This document shows positions 46,389 to 56,667 of a DNA stretch of 64,000 nucleotides, piece after piece. The notes below the pieces were generated by a model, which worked only from the letters and a program-made list of their open reading frames with translations, ran no database searches and had not been told where the DNA came from. Both the position numbers and the translations under genes were made by a program. The DNA comes from Rhizosaccharibacter radicis (GTDB lineage: Bacteria > Pseudomonadota > Alphaproteobacteria > Acetobacterales > Acetobacteraceae). Within the stretch, counting starts at the first letter, position 1. Each line of letters opens with the position of its first letter. The DNA lies in the NCBI GenBank assembly GCA_024508355.1, contig JAMZEJ010000011.1, forward strand, positions 62,001 through 126,000. The letters are read 5' to 3'.

Positions 46389-47030
46389 ATGAGCCATCCG
46401 CACCCCGACATCGCCGTCCCCGACAGCCGCCTGTGCCGGGCGATCACCGAGTTCGTCCGCGACGAGGAAACGGAGCTGCTCTTCAACCATTCGAGCCGGG
46501 TCTTCGCGTTCGGGGCGCTGGCGGGACAGCGACAGGGCCTGCGCTTCGATCCGGAGCTGCTTTATGCCGGCGCGATGTTCCACGATCTCGGGCTGATGCC
46601 GTCGCATTCCAGCGCGGAGGAGCGCTTCGAGGTCGACGGCGCCGACGCGGCGCGCCGCTTCCTGCGGTCGCATCTGATCGCCGAGGCCGACATCGACACC
46701 GTGTGGACGGCGATCGCGCTGCACACCACGCCCGGCATCCCGAAGCACATGCATCCCGTCGTGGCGCTGGTGACCGCGGGGGTCGAGATGGACGTGCTGG
46801 GCCTGACCTACGACCAGTACAGCGACGCCGAGCGCGAGGCGGTGGTGGAGCGCTTTCCCCGGACGCCGCATTTCAAGGAGGACATCATCCAGGCGTTTTA
46901 TGACGGCATCCACCACAAGCCGCACACGACGTTCGGCAACGTCAAGGCCGACGTGCTGGCCGACAAGGACCCGCATTTCCACCGCGGCAATTTCTGCGGC
47001 GTGATCCGCGGCTCGCGCTGGAAGGGCTAG
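46389..47030 (+). CDS. HD-domain hydrolase
   Basis: 213 aa soluble protein with an HD metal-dependent phosphohydrolase domain: LFNHSSRVFAFG, then the HD pair in AGAMFHDLGLMPSH, and IALHTTPGIPKHMHP. The overall pattern resembles cyanamide-hydratase-like or small-molecule HD proteins in which substrate is often unknown. AAGGA lies 9 nt before ATG. Divergent from a GlxA-like regulator (64 bp), a pairing seen for these hydrolases in proteobacteria. C-terminal part is rich in His (HHKPHTTFG, DPHFHRGNF). Confidence 0.85.
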   Translation: MSHPHPDIAVPDSRLCRAITEFVRDEETELLFNHSSRVFAFGALAGQRQGLRFDPELLYAGAMFHDLGLMPSHSSAEERFEVDGADAARRFLRSHLIAEADIDTVWTAIALHTTPGIPKHMHPVVALVTAGVEMDVLGLTYDQYSDAEREAVVERFPRTPHFKEDIIQAFYDGIHHKPHTTFGNVKADVLADKDPHFHRGNFCGVIRGSRWKG

Positions 47031-47054
47031 CGGGAAACCCAGGAGGCGGCCCGA

Positions 47055-47960
47055 TCAATCCGGCAGGGCGGCGCACCATTCCCGGCACTGGTCGAGGAAG
47101 GCCGTCACCGAGGCGGGCGCCAGCCTGCGGGACGGGCGCACCGCGTAGAGCGGGAAGCGCTCGTCGGGCCAATCGGCAAACAGCTGCACCAGCCGCCCCG
47201 CCTCGATCGCCGGGCGGGTGGTGCACGCCAGGACCTGGGTGATGCCGAGGCCGCCCTCGCAGGCCGCCAGCTTGGCGTCCACGTCGGAAAACACGTAGCG
47301 CGTCGGCACCTGCACCGGCAGCACGCGCCCGGCGCGGTGGAACTCCCATTCGAACGGGCGCCCCTGCTGCGGATCGAGATAATGCAGGCACTCGTGCCGC
47401 ACGAGTTCCTCCGGATGGGCCGGGGTGCCGCACCGGGCGAGATAGGCGGGGGAGGCGACGGTCAGCACCCTGGTCTGGAGCAGCAGCACCGCCGACATCG
47501 GGGAGTCCGGCTGGTCGCCGAAGCGCAGGGCCAGGTCGAGTCCCTGCGCGATCAGATCGCCGGACTCGCCCACCAGCACCACCAGCTCGAGCTCGGGGTG
47601 ACGCGCCGCGAACCGCGCGAGGTTGGGACCGAGCACATGGCGCGCGAACAGAGCCGGGATGCCGACCCGCAGCCTGCCCCGCACCGCATGGGCGCCGGTG
47701 GTCGCGAGCGAGATCGCGTCGTCGAGCGCCGACAGGTGCGACGCGGCGGCCTGATGGATCGCCAGCCCTTCGGTGGTGAGGCGGAGCTGCCGGGTGGTGC
47801 GGCCGAGCAGCCGCACGCCCACTCGCCGCTCGAGGCGCGTGATGGCGCGGCTGACGCCGGAGGCCGACATGCCCAGACGGCGGCCGGCCTCGGTGAAACT
47901 GCCGGACTCGACCACGACCGACAGCATCGCCAAGCCCGACAAGGCGGGAAGGTCTGGCAT
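47055..47960 (-). CDS. LysR-family transcriptional regulator
   Basis: 301 aa. N-terminal winged helix (VVESGSFTEAGRRLGMSASG then SRAITRLERRVGVRLLGRTT) and a periplasmic-binding-like effector domain, of the kind that controls the neighbouring divergent oxidoreductases. It is 107 bp from the NmrA-like gene on the opposite strand. The inducer is not predictable. Confidence 0.93.
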   Translation of the reverse strand: MPDLPALSGLAMLSVVVESGSFTEAGRRLGMSASGVSRAITRLERRVGVRLLGRTTRQLRLTTEGLAIHQAAASHLSALDDAISLATTGAHAVRGRLRVGIPALFARHVLGPNLARFAARHPELELVVLVGESGDLIAQGLDLALRFGDQPDSPMSAVLLLQTRVLTVASPAYLARCGTPAHPEELVRHECLHYLDPQQGRPFEWEFHRAGRVLPVQVPTRYVFSDVDAKLAACEGGLGITQVLACTTRPAIEAGRLVQLFADWPDERFPLYAVRPSRRLAPASVTAFLDQCREWCAALPD

Positions 47961-48067
47961 CGCGCTCCTTTGCTTGCAGGCAAAGATGAATGGCTTGGAG
48001 CCCCTCTAATGTGAACGTTCCAGCCATGCCACCTCTCCCGCCGCAACACGGAGCGAGGGAGACACCG

Positions 48068-48949
48068 ATGTTCGTGGTGACGGGTGCGACAGGAAAGGTC
48101 GGGGGCGGGGTGGCGCGCATCCTGCGGGAGGCAGGCCATCCGGTGCGGGTCGTGCTTCGCGACGAGAACAAGGCCGGGGCCTGGCGGGAGGGCGGCTGCG
48201 AGATCGCGGTGGTGCCGGATGCGGCCGATCCCGCGGCGCTGACCTCGGCGATGGCCGGGGCGGCGGGCGTGTTCCTGATGAACCCGCCGGACTACGACCC
48301 GGCGCCCGGTTTTCCCGAGACCCGCGCCAGGGCCGCCGCGGCCCGGGACGCGCTGGTGGCGGCACGACCGGGACGCACGGTGTTCCTGTCCACGATCGGG
48401 GCGCGGGTGGAGCGCTTCAACCTGCTCAACAACGGCGGCATCTTCGAGACGGAGCTGAGCGCCATGGGCCTCCCGGTCGCGATGCTGCGGGCGGCCTGGT
48501 TCATGGAGAACATCGCCTGGGACATCCCCTCGGCGCGCGACGGGCGGCTGGCCAGCTTCCTCCAGCCGCTCGACCGGGCCATCGACATGGTGGCGACGCG
48601 GGACATCGCGTCCGTCGCGGCATCGTTGCTTACCGGAGGGGAATGGACCGGTTCGCGGGTGGTGGAACTGCGCGGGCCGGAGCCGGTCAGCCCTCAGCGG
48701 ATCGCCGAGCGTCTGGGCGCGATGCTGGGACGGCCGGTGACGGCCGAAGCGCTGCCCGCCGCCGGCTGGGAGGCGCGGCTCCGGGCCGAAGGGATGCGTC
48801 ATCCGCAAGCGCGCATCGAGATGCTGAAGGGCTTCAACGAAGGCTGGATCGCCTTCGAGAACGGCGCGGCGGAGCGCCGCACGGGGTTCACCGCACTGGA
48901 CGCCGTGCTGGCGGATCTGCTGCGGCGCGAGGAAGGAGCGGCGGCATGA
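48068..48949 (+). CDS. NmrA-like NAD(P)-binding protein
   Basis: 293 aa atypical short-chain dehydrogenase: FVVTGATGKVGGGVARIL nucleotide-binding motif, no catalytic YxxxK, and WFMENIAWDIPSARDG typical of the NmrA/NAD(P)H azoreductase group. GGGAG 6 nt before ATG. Its stop overlaps the next ATG by 4 nt. Probably LysR-controlled. It may act as a redox sensor or quinone reductase. Confidence 0.88.
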   Translation: MFVVTGATGKVGGGVARILREAGHPVRVVLRDENKAGAWREGGCEIAVVPDAADPAALTSAMAGAAGVFLMNPPDYDPAPGFPETRARAAAARDALVAARPGRTVFLSTIGARVERFNLLNNGGIFETELSAMGLPVAMLRAAWFMENIAWDIPSARDGRLASFLQPLDRAIDMVATRDIASVAASLLTGGEWTGSRVVELRGPEPVSPQRIAERLGAMLGRPVTAEALPAAGWEARLRAEGMRHPQARIEMLKGFNEGWIAFENGAAERRTGFTALDAVLADLLRREEGAAA

Positions 48950-49656
48950 GCACCTCAGACAAAACCGCCCTCGTGGCCGGCGCGTCGCGCGGGCTTGGGC
49001 TCGCCATGGCCGAGGAACTGCACAGGCGGGGCTGGTCGGTGATCGCCACCGTGCGCCGGCCCGGTGTCGCGGCGCTGGAAGCACTGGCCGGGCGCCCCCG
49101 AAACGGAAGTGCCGCCTCTATGGAGATCGAGACGCTCGACATCGCCGATGCCGCGAGCGTCCGGGCGCTGGGCCAACGGCTCCAAGGGCGCCGGCTGGAT
49201 CTCGTGATCGCCAACGCCGGCATCACCAACAGCAATGTCCAGGACCGGATGATGGAGGTGGCCGACGAGGAGTACGCCCGGATGCTGCTGACCAACGCGC
49301 TGGGGCCGGCGCGTCTGCTGGAACATCTGGCGGCGTCGGTGCCGCCGAGCGGGGTGCTGGCGGCGATGTCCTCGGTGCTGGGCAGCCTGCGCGAGAACGT
49401 GGCCGGAATCTGGCCCGCCTACGCGTCCAGCAAGGCGGCGCTGAACATGCTGCTGCGCGACCTGGCGGGAGGTGCCGGGCGCGGGCGCGCGGTGGTGGCG
49501 ATGGCGCCGGGTTGGGTCAGGACCGAGATGGGCGGTCCTGACGCCGCGTTGTCCGTGGCCGAGAGCATCCCGCTTGTGATCGACGAGTTGGAGCGCATCG
49601 GCTGGCATCCGGGACTGCACTATCTCAACTATGACGGCCGGCGGCTGGAATGGTGA
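48946..49656 (+). CDS. short-chain dehydrogenase/reductase
   Basis: 236 aa classical SDR. Cofactor motif VAGASRGLGLAM, structural NAG in VIANAGITNS, and catalytic Ser/Tyr/Lys: AAMSSVLGS and WPAYASSKAAL. It starts within the stop of the NmrA-like gene (ATGA), so the two form an operon. Resembles CsgA-type or carbonyl-reducing SDRs. Substrate not known. Confidence 0.9.
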   Translation: MSTSDKTALVAGASRGLGLAMAEELHRRGWSVIATVRRPGVAALEALAGRPRNGSAASMEIETLDIADAASVRALGQRLQGRRLDLVIANAGITNSNVQDRMMEVADEEYARMLLTNALGPARLLEHLAASVPPSGVLAAMSSVLGSLRENVAGIWPAYASSKAALNMLLRDLAGGAGRGRAVVAMAPGWVRTEMGGPDAALSVAESIPLVIDELERIGWHPGLHYLNYDGRRLEW

Positions 49657-49744
49657 CCGCGGCCTAAGGAACGGGACCGCCCGGCGGGGCCGCGCGGAGG
49701 TGGGGATCGCGGCCCCGGTAGGCGGCAGCGGCGCCCGCCATCCC

Positions 49745-49788
49745 CCTCATGAGGACGCTGCCCGCGCAGCTAGAGCCTCCTCATGAGG
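49745..49788. repeat. short direct repeat containing a palindrome
   Basis: CCTCATGAGG followed by ACGCT (49745) or GCGCT (49779) occurs twice 34 bp apart; each core is a 10-bp palindrome. The second copy spans the last codons of the AraC-type gene, the first lies just beyond its stop, suggesting a small duplication. Confidence 0.6.
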
Positions 49789-50531
49789 GCGCTAGGGTTG
49801 AGCCCGGTCAGCCGGCGGCACAGGTTGAAGAAGCTGGCCGGGCTTTCGAAGCCGAGCATGAAGGCGGTGTCGGTGATCGAGGTGCCGGACGCCATCAGCT
49901 GGCAGCCGCGCAGGATGCGGGCCGCCTGCATCCACGTGCCGGGCGACATTCCAGTCTCGATGCGGAAGCGGCGGGTGAAACTCCTGCGCGACATCCGGCA
50001 GCGTTCCGCCAGCAGGTCCAGGCTCGCGCGCTCGTCGCAGGTCTCGGACCACGCCGCCAGCACCCGGCGCATGACCGGCGAGCCCGGCATCGGCAACAGG
50101 AGGGGCTGGGTGAGGCGGTTCGCCATCTCGTCCGCCAGCACCGCGAACATGTGGCGGTCGACCGCGCGGGGCGGCAACCCCGCGGATGCGTCCACGGCCC
50201 ACCGGCCCATGAGCGCTTCCACGAGCGGCGTCGCGCTGAAGGCGACCGGGACCTCCGGGCACAGCCCGCGTGCCAGTGCGGCCGACACATGGAGGCGGAT
50301 GCCGGAGATGCGGCGCAGGCTGCCGCCGTGAGGCGTTCCCGGCGGCACCCAATAGGCCTGTCCCGGCGGGATCAGCAGCCGCGCGGCCTCCGTCGCCGAC
50401 ACCAGATGTCCCGATCTCAGCACGAAGAACTCGCCGTGGGGGTGGCGGTGCAGCGGGCTTTCCTCGCTCCGCTCCCGGTCGGTCTGCGACAGGATCGCGC
50501 AGCCGGGCGGCATGAGGTCGATCATGTCCAT
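49770..50531 (-). CDS. AraC-family regulator with N-terminal cupin
   Basis: 253 aa. The N-terminal cupin-like sensor (HRHPHGEFFVLRSGH; IPPGQAYWVPPGTPHGG) has the His pairs of a metal or ligand pocket. Two AraC helix-turn-helix motifs close the protein (LDLLAERCRMSRRSFTRRF; SITDTAFMLGFESPASFF). Regulates an unknown target; the DUF4410-like gene is divergent from it and is a candidate. Confidence 0.9.
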   Translation of the reverse strand: MDMIDLMPPGCAILSQTDRERSEESPLHRHPHGEFFVLRSGHLVSATEAARLLIPPGQAYWVPPGTPHGGSLRRISGIRLHVSAALARGLCPEVPVAFSATPLVEALMGRWAVDASAGLPPRAVDRHMFAVLADEMANRLTQPLLLPMPGSPVMRRVLAAWSETCDERASLDLLAERCRMSRRSFTRRFRIETGMSPGTWMQAARILRGCQLMASGTSITDTAFMLGFESPASFFNLCRRLTGLNPSALMRRL

Positions 50532-50622
50532 GGGCGGCGATCCTGGCGGTTATGGCCCGATACGAGCGAAATCTGACCTTGTTCCGTTGGCGGGCTGTTC
50601 GGCAAATGGCGACGATCGGCGC

Positions 50623-51303
50623 ATGAGCCACCTCGTTCGACGCTTCCCGGCCCTCCGCTCGCTCGTCCTGCTCGGTTCGCTGACCGGATGCGCGGGGACG
50701 CATGTCTCCGGCGAAACCATGGAATTGCCTCCCCGCGCGATGCCGCCGCCCCGGAGCATCGCGATCGTCGTGTCGGACGGAAGCCCGGTTCCCCGGCGCG
50801 CCGGGCGGATCGCGCGGCATCTCCGCGACGTCCGGCTCGCCGCCGGCCTGCTGCGGCAGGAGCTCGAACGGCAGCTCGCAGCGCACGGTCTGGCGATCGC
50901 CTCTCCGCAACGGCCTGCGGAGCTGGAGCTTCGCTGCCGCATCACGGAGGTCCGCAGCGGCAGCGAAGCCGCGCGGCTGCTGATCGGTTATGGGGCCGGC
51001 AAGGCGGTGCTCCGGGTGTCGGCCGCATTGGAAGTCCCCGGCAGGACGGATCGGCCCTTGTTGTCGTTCTCCACCGCCGGCACTACCGGGGCGATGCCCG
51101 GTGCGGGGCTCGGCGCGGCCTCCGCGGCCGGTGCCGCCGGCACCGCTCTGCACATGGTCGGGCCCGCCCTGGGCGCCGTAGGCACGCTGCGTCAGGGACT
51201 TCCCCTGGAGGTGCAGGAAGCGGTTCGTCGCACCGACCAGGAGCTCGCGCGGTATTTCGCCGCGCGGGGCTGGCCGTATCCGCCTCCGCGTTCCCCGTCC
51301 TGA
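50623..51303 (+). CDS. DUF4410-like lipoprotein
   Basis: 226 aa. Start at MSHLVRRFPAL gives a signal peptide with lipobox LTGC. The body has the DUF4410 pattern: LRQELERQLAAHGLAIASP, then LELRCRITEVRSGSEAARLL followed by IGYGAGKA, and a Gly/Ala-rich hydrophobic stretch (GAGLGAASAAGAAGTAL) that may insert in membrane. Function of the family is unknown. It converges on the HIT gene. Confidence 0.72.
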   Translation: MSHLVRRFPALRSLVLLGSLTGCAGTHVSGETMELPPRAMPPPRSIAIVVSDGSPVPRRAGRIARHLRDVRLAAGLLRQELERQLAAHGLAIASPQRPAELELRCRITEVRSGSEAARLLIGYGAGKAVLRVSAALEVPGRTDRPLLSFSTAGTTGAMPGAGLGAASAAGAAGTALHMVGPALGAVGTLRQGLPLEVQEAVRRTDQELARYFAARGWPYPPPRSPS

Positions 51304-51341
51304 CCGGCCTCGGACGACCCCCGGGCGCGCGGGGGCGGCTC

Positions 51342-51725
51342 TCAGGCTGGGGGCGTGAGCATCGGACCCAGCGGGCGGCCGCCGAACAGGTGGACGTGGA
51401 AATGCGGCACTTCCTGCCCGGCATGGGCGCCCATGTTGGACAACAGGCGGTAGCCGGCTTCTTCCAGCCCGAGCTGCTGCGCGACCTGGCCCACGGCGCG
51501 CACGAAGCCGGCGATCTCCGCATCCGTGGCGCGGGCGGCGAAATCCGCCCAGGATACGTAGGCTCCCTTGGGGATCACCAGCACGTGGTGCGGCGCGTGC
51601 GGCGCGATGTCGTGGAAGGCAAGCGCGTGCTCGGTGTCGAGCACCGTGCGCGACGGGATCTCGCCGCGCAGGATGCGGGCGAACACGTTGTCGGGGTCGT
51701 AGGCGCCGAGGCCGGACACGGGCAT
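51342..51725 (-). CDS. HIT-family nucleotide-binding protein
   Basis: 127 aa. The histidine triad is HFHVHLFGG near the C-terminus, with N-terminal [13 protein letters not shown]. Hydrolyses or transfers nucleotidyl groups; HIT genes commonly end his clusters in alphaproteobacteria. Start at [13 protein letters not shown], with GGAG about 10 nt upstream; the longer frame is non-conserved. It lies 140 nt after hisE. Confidence 0.92.
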   Translation of the reverse strand: MPVSGLGAYDPDNVFARILRGEIPSRTVLDTEHALAFHDIAPHAPHHVLVIPKGAYVSWADFAARATDAEIAGFVRAVGQVAQQLGLEEAGYRLLSNMGAHAGQEVPHFHVHLFGGRPLGPMLTPPA

Positions 51726-51865
51726 GGACAGCGGAACTCCTGTGGCGGACCGGCCGCCGGTCCGTGCCGGCGGTGGAACGGGAAGTGGCACGATACCGGT
51801 GGCGCACCGGCGACCGGGAAACGACGAGGGCGACGCGGGCTCGCCGCCGGTGCCCGCGCTTCCGG

Positions 51866-52575
51866 TCAGGCCCCGGTGCGGCGGGCGGCCTTTTCCGCGA
51901 TGCCGCTGGTGCCCTCGCGGCGCATCAGCTCGGCCCAGACCTCGGAGGGATGCAGCCCCGCATCCACCCACATCACAATCAGATGGTAGAGCACGTCGGC
52001 GCTTTCCCCGACCAGCTTGTTGCTGTTGCCGGCCACCGCCTCGATCAGGCACTCCACGGCTTCCTCGCCGAATTTCTGCGCCACCTTGGCGGTGCCCCGC
52101 GACAACAGGCGGGCGGAATGGCTGATGGACGGATCGGCGCTGCGACGGGCCGTCACCACGTCGAACAGGCGGTCCAGCACCTCGGCGGACGCGCCCGCGA
52201 GGTCCTCCGGCGGCGGCGCGGCGCGGGCGATCACCTTCGGCACGTCCTTGCGGGCAGCCAGTTTCTTGGTGGTGAGTTTCTTGGTCGCGAGCTTCTTGTT
52301 CGCGGCCTTCTTCGCGGTCTTTCCGGCCGTGGCGGTCCGGAGGGACGAGCCTTCGGCCGGCGGCTTGCCGGCGCCGGCGCGGCGGGGACGGCTGCCCGGG
52401 TCGGACGCCGGCAGCGCGATGCCGAGTGCTGCCAGCTCGACGGGCGGCACGGGCCCGGGCTTGCGGGCGGCGAGCTTGGCCGTGTTCTTCCCCGAGCGCT
52501 TGCCGTTCTGCTTGGCGAGCCCGTCGCGGGGCACCTTCTTGGGCGCCTTCTTGGCGGCCCGCTTGGGAGTCTTGG

Positions 52576-52579
<4 letters not shown>
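51866..52579 (-). CDS. hisE: phosphoribosyl-ATP pyrophosphatase with long Lys-rich N-terminus
   Basis: 237 aa, about twice the normal HisE. The MazG-like catalytic domain is residues 130-237 ([48 protein letters not shown]) and should convert phosphoribosyl-ATP to phosphoribosyl-AMP. The first 130 residues are basic and low-complexity, with [18 protein letters not shown] repeats like a histone H1 tail. The ATG overlaps the hisF stop by 4 nt, which supports this full-length start. It may bind nucleic acid (inference). Confidence 0.92.
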
Positions 52580-53391
<812 letters not shown>

Positions 53392-53400
53392 GGCGCCGTC

Positions 53401-54183
53401 TCAGCCGCCCCGCGGGGGAGCGAGGACGGCGGGAACGTCGCCCAGCGCCTGGATCGCCGCCTGCGGATCGACCCGCCCGTCATAGAGCGCGCGGCCCACG
53501 ATCACGCCCTCGATGCCGGGGAAGTTGGCGGCGGCGATCCGCAGGGCTTCCAGGTGGCCGACATTGCCGACGCCGCCCGACGCGATCACGGGCGTCGACA
53601 GGCGCGCCGACAAGGCACAGGTCTGCTGCACGTCGAGGCCCTGAAGCATGCCGTCGCGGGTGATCTCGGTGAAGATGATGGCGGAAACGCCCACATCCTC
53701 CATGCGCAGCGCGAGCTCGGCGGCCGCCACTTCCGACACCTCCGCCCAGCCCTCGGTCGCCACCCTGCCGTCGCGCGCGTCGATGCCGCACACGATGCGG
53801 CCCGGAAACAGCCGGCACGCCTCGCGCACCAGGGCCGGGTTCTTCACCGCGGCGGATCCCAGGATCACCCGCCGGATGCCGGCGGACAGCCAGCGTTCGA
53901 TGGCGCCGATGTCGCGAAGACCGCCGCCGAGCTGCACCGGCACCTCGGCGTTGGCGATGATGGCCTCGATGGCTTCCTCGTTCACGGAGCGTCCGGCGAA
54001 GGCGCCGTTGAGGTCCACGACGTGCAGCCAGCGGCAGCCCGCCGCCGCCCAGGCGCGGGCCTGCGCGCCCGGGTCGTCGGAATAAACGGTGGCGTCCTGC
54101 ATGTCGCCGCGCCGCAGCCGGACGCAATGGCCGTCCTTGAGGTCGATGGCCGGGTAGAGGGTGAGGATGCGCTGCGGCGGCAA
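53401..54183 (-). CDS. hisA: HisA isomerase, from internal TTG start
   Basis: 260 aa if translation begins at TTG 54183, which has AGGAG 7 nt upstream and lies 6 codons before the conserved [20 protein letters not shown]. ProFAR isomerase, TIM barrel: [35 protein letters not shown] all present. It isomerises ProFAR to PRFAR. The frame is open upstream through an acetyltransferase domain with no stop, so a fused product is also possible; see the longer entry. Confidence 0.9.
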   Translation of the reverse strand: MPPQRILTLYPAIDLKDGHCVRLRRGDMQDATVYSDDPGAQARAWAAAGCRWLHVVDLNGAFAGRSVNEEAIEAIIANAEVPVQLGGGLRDIGAIERWLSAGIRRVILGSAAVKNPALVREACRLFPGRIVCGIDARDGRVATEGWAEVSEVAAAELALRMEDVGVSAIIFTEITRDGMLQGLDVQQTCALSARLSTPVIASGGVGNVGHLEALRIAAANFPGIEGVIVGRALYDGRVDPQAAIQALGDVPAVLAPPRGG

Positions 54184-54849
54184 GGGCTTCTCCTGTCGTC
54201 CGGTGCCGGGGCGTGCGGACGGCGTGCGCCCGGCATCGTGCGGCGGATCGCGCGGGGCCGGGGTGCGGGTGGTGTCGCGGGCATGGGCCGGACGCGCGGC
54301 ATGATCGGCGCCATGCGCCGGGCCGTCCTGCAGGCGCTTGCAGAAGAACAGCCCGCGCACCGTCCCGCCGCCCACGCGGGCATAATGGGGATGGGTGCCC
54401 CAATGGGTGTAGCCGAGGCGCTGGTAGAGCGAGATCGCGGCGGTCTGGGTTTCGCGCACGTCGAGATTGAGCACCTGGTAGCCGAGGGCGCGGGCGCGTT
54501 CCTCCACGGCCTCTGTCATCATCCGGGCGAGGCCATGCCCGCGGGCGTAGGGTGCCACATAGGCGTGGGTGAGGGTGGCGCTCATCGCCTGCGCCTCGTT
54601 GTTGCGCGGGGGGCGCACCAGCTGGGCGGCGCCGACGATGGTGCCGTCCAGGCGCGCCACGAACAGTGCCCGCTCCGGCACCAGCAGCACGCCGCGGAAA
54701 TATTTCTCCAGCGTCTGCCGCCCGGGCGAGGACAGCCAGCCGAAGCCGCCGCCCTCCAGGATGGCGGCATCCGTCGCCTCGCACAGCGCCTGCAGGTCGT
54801 CGTCCGACAGGGCGGACACGCGTTCGGCGGACAGGGAAGGATGGGACAC
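53401..54849 (-). CDS. GNAT N-acetyltransferase reading in frame into HisA
   Basis: 482 aa if read through. Residues 1-170 are a GNAT acetyltransferase: [16 protein letters not shown], the acetyl-CoA loop [14 protein letters not shown], and [14 protein letters not shown]. Residues about 175-225 are an Ala/Pro/His/Arg-rich linker and the rest is HisA. The GTG start is 4 nt after the hisH stop. There is no stop codon between the domains, so either a GNAT-HisA fusion is made, or two products arise from GTG 54849 and TTG 54183, or an assembly error hides a stop. The GNAT substrate is unknown. Confidence 0.7.
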   Translation of the reverse strand: MSHPSLSAERVSALSDDDLQALCEATDAAILEGGGFGWLSSPGRQTLEKYFRGVLLVPERALFVARLDGTIVGAAQLVRPPRNNEAQAMSATLTHAYVAPYARGHGLARMMTEAVEERARALGYQVLNLDVRETQTAAISLYQRLGYTHWGTHPHYARVGGGTVRGLFFCKRLQDGPAHGADHAARPAHARDTTRTPAPRDPPHDAGRTPSARPGTGRQEKPLPPQRILTLYPAIDLKDGHCVRLRRGDMQDATVYSDDPGAQARAWAAAGCRWLHVVDLNGAFAGRSVNEEAIEAIIANAEVPVQLGGGLRDIGAIERWLSAGIRRVILGSAAVKNPALVREACRLFPGRIVCGIDARDGRVATEGWAEVSEVAAAELALRMEDVGVSAIIFTEITRDGMLQGLDVQQTCALSARLSTPVIASGGVGNVGHLEALRIAAANFPGIEGVIVGRALYDGRVDPQAAIQALGDVPAVLAPPRGG

Positions 54850-54853
54850 GGCG

Positions 54854-55537
54854 TCAGACGGCACGGTCGGCGCGTCCGTCCGGGGAGGGATGCCAGCGCA
54901 GGAAGTTGGCCAGGATGCGCAGGCCCACCTCCTGGCTCTTCTCCACGTGGAACTGGGTGCCGGCCCGGTTGCCGCGGGCGACGATGGCCGGCACGGCGCC
55001 GCCATACTCGGCGCTGGCCACCAGGTCGGCGGGATCGAAGCCGCGCAGGGCGAAGGAGTGCACGAAGTAGCCGTGGTCGTCGGCCCGCAGCCCGTCCGTC
55101 AAAGGGTGCGCGCCCGGCGTGAAGCGCAGGCCGTTCCAGCCCATCTGCGGCAGGCGCAGTTCGGGAACCTCCATGCGGGCGATCTCGCCGCGCAGCCAGC
55201 CGAAGCCGGGGGTCTCGCCATGCTCGAGCCCGCGTTCGGCCATCAGCTGCATGCCGACGCAGATGCCCAGGAACGGCGTTCCGGCCGCGGTGGCGTCCTC
55301 GATGGCGGCGCGCAGTCCCGGCACGGCGGACAGGCCGTTCGCGCAGTCCCGGAACGCGCCCTGGCCCGGCAGCACGATGCGGTCGGCGTGGCGGATCCAG
55401 TCGACGTCGGCGGTGATGCGCACCTCGGCCGGCAGGGCGATGCGCTCCGCCGCTTCGGCCAGCGCGCGGGACGCGGAAGCGAGGTTGCCACCGTTGTAGT
55501 CGATCACGGCGACCCGCCGCGGGGCGGCGGCGCTCAT
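54854..55537 (-). CDS. hisH: imidazole glycerol phosphate synthase, glutaminase subunit
   Basis: 227 aa. Class I glutamine amidotransferase giving ammonia to HisF: nucleophile in PFLGICVGMQLMAE, VAVIDYNGGNLASASRAL at the start, and the His/Glu of the triad in FHVEKSQEVG. Starts within the stop of the DUF2628 gene (ATGA). Complete. Confidence 0.96.
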   Translation of the reverse strand: MSAAAPRRVAVIDYNGGNLASASRALAEAAERIALPAEVRITADVDWIRHADRIVLPGQGAFRDCANGLSAVPGLRAAIEDATAAGTPFLGICVGMQLMAERGLEHGETPGFGWLRGEIARMEVPELRLPQMGWNGLRFTPGAHPLTDGLRADDHGYFVHSFALRGFDPADLVASAEYGGAVPAIVARGNRAGTQFHVEKSQEVGLRILANFLRWHPSPDGRADRAV

Positions 55538-55929
55538 GCCGACGGTTCCGCCACGGGACGCGGCACCGCTCTCAGCATGTCCGGGGCACGGTCGAGCAGG
55601 CGCAGCAGGGCGGCGTCGCGGCTGGCGCCCGCCACCGCCGGACCGGACACGAACCCCCCGGCCCGGAGCTCGGCGCGACGAAGATCGTGGGCGAACAGCG
55701 CCAGCAGCAGATGGAAGGCGGCGAGCAACGGCCAGGTCACGGGATGGGCACGCAGCAGCAGGAGCAGCACGGCGTCGACGGCGGCGGTTCCCAACGCCGC
55801 GAGCCATCCGTGCGGCCGCAGCAGGGCCAGCGGACCGAGGAAAAGGGCGGCGGCACAAAATCCGTCCGGCACCAGCACGGGCGGCGCGGCGGGTGCCGCG
55901 GGATCGAAATGGCTGCTCCAGATTTTCAT
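55534..55929 (-). CDS. DUF2628 membrane protein of the his operon
   Basis: 131 aa. Starts MKIWSSHFDP and has hydrophobic segments GFCAAALFLGPLALL, LGTAAVDAVLLLLL and TWPLLAAFHLLLALFA, then the conserved R-x-E-L-R-x-x-G-F region (RRAELRAGGFVSG). Matches the DUF2628 family found between hisB and hisH in many alphaproteobacteria. Role unknown. 34 nt after hisB, 4-nt overlap with hisH. Confidence 0.85.
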   Translation of the reverse strand: MKIWSSHFDPAAPAAPPVLVPDGFCAAALFLGPLALLRPHGWLAALGTAAVDAVLLLLLRAHPVTWPLLAAFHLLLALFAHDLRRAELRAGGFVSGPAVAGASRDAALLRLLDRAPDMLRAVPRPVAEPSA

Positions 55930-55963
55930 GCCGCCCCCGGGGGAGCGGGCCGGGCGCGGGCGG

Positions 55964-56572
55964 TCACAGCACGCCCTTGGTGGACGGGATGGCGCCGGCC
56001 GCGCGCGGGTCGAACTCCGTCGCTTCCCGCAGGGCGCGGGCGACGGCCTTGAAGCAGCCTTCGGCGATGTGGTGCGCGTTGGTGCCGGCACGCATCTCGA
56101 CATGGAGGTTGATCAGCGCGTTCATGGCGAGTGCCCGGAAGAACTCCTCGAACAGCTCGGTGTCCATCTCGCCGATCTTGGACCGCGGAAACGTCACCCG
56201 CCAGCCGAGATAGGGGCGCCCGGAGAAATCGATCGCGGCGTTCACCAGCGTTTCGTCCATGGGCACGGACGCGCTGCCGTAGCGGCGGATGCCGCGCTTG
56301 TCGCCGATCGCCCGCGCCAGGCACTGGCCGAGCGCGATGCCGACATCCTCGGTGGTGTGGTGGAAATCGACGTGCAGGTCGCCCTTGGCCTTCACCTCGA
56401 GATCGAGCATCGCGTGCCGGCCGAGCGCGGTCAGCATGTGGTCGAGGAAGCCGATGCCGGTCTCGATCCGCGTCTGGCCGGTGCCGTCGAGCGACACGGA
56501 CAGCGCGATGTCGGTTTCGCCGGTGACGCGGTGAACGGAAGCGGTGCGGGGGGCGTTGGCGGGAGCATCCAT
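55964..56572 (-). CDS. hisB: imidazoleglycerol-phosphate dehydratase
   Basis: 202 aa monofunctional HisB. Two metal-binding repeats: [20 protein letters not shown] with [14 protein letters not shown], and [20 protein letters not shown] with [18 protein letters not shown]. First gene of the his run, divergent from a lipoprotein gene across 95 bp that must hold both promoters. Confidence 0.97.
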   Translation of the reverse strand: MDAPANAPRTASVHRVTGETDIALSVSLDGTGQTRIETGIGFLDHMLTALGRHAMLDLEVKAKGDLHVDFHHTTEDVGIALGQCLARAIGDKRGIRRYGSASVPMDETLVNAAIDFSGRPYLGWRVTFPRSKIGEMDTELFEEFFRALAMNALINLHVEMRAGTNAHHIAEGCFKAVARALREATEFDPRAAGAIPSTKGVL

Positions 56573-56667
56573 GACGGGATCAATCCCTACAGGATGAGAC
56601 GGGTCGAGGCCACACCCGGCACTGGCGCCTGGGTGTCCGCCCTTCCCGGAAAGGCAGGAGCCCGAGG

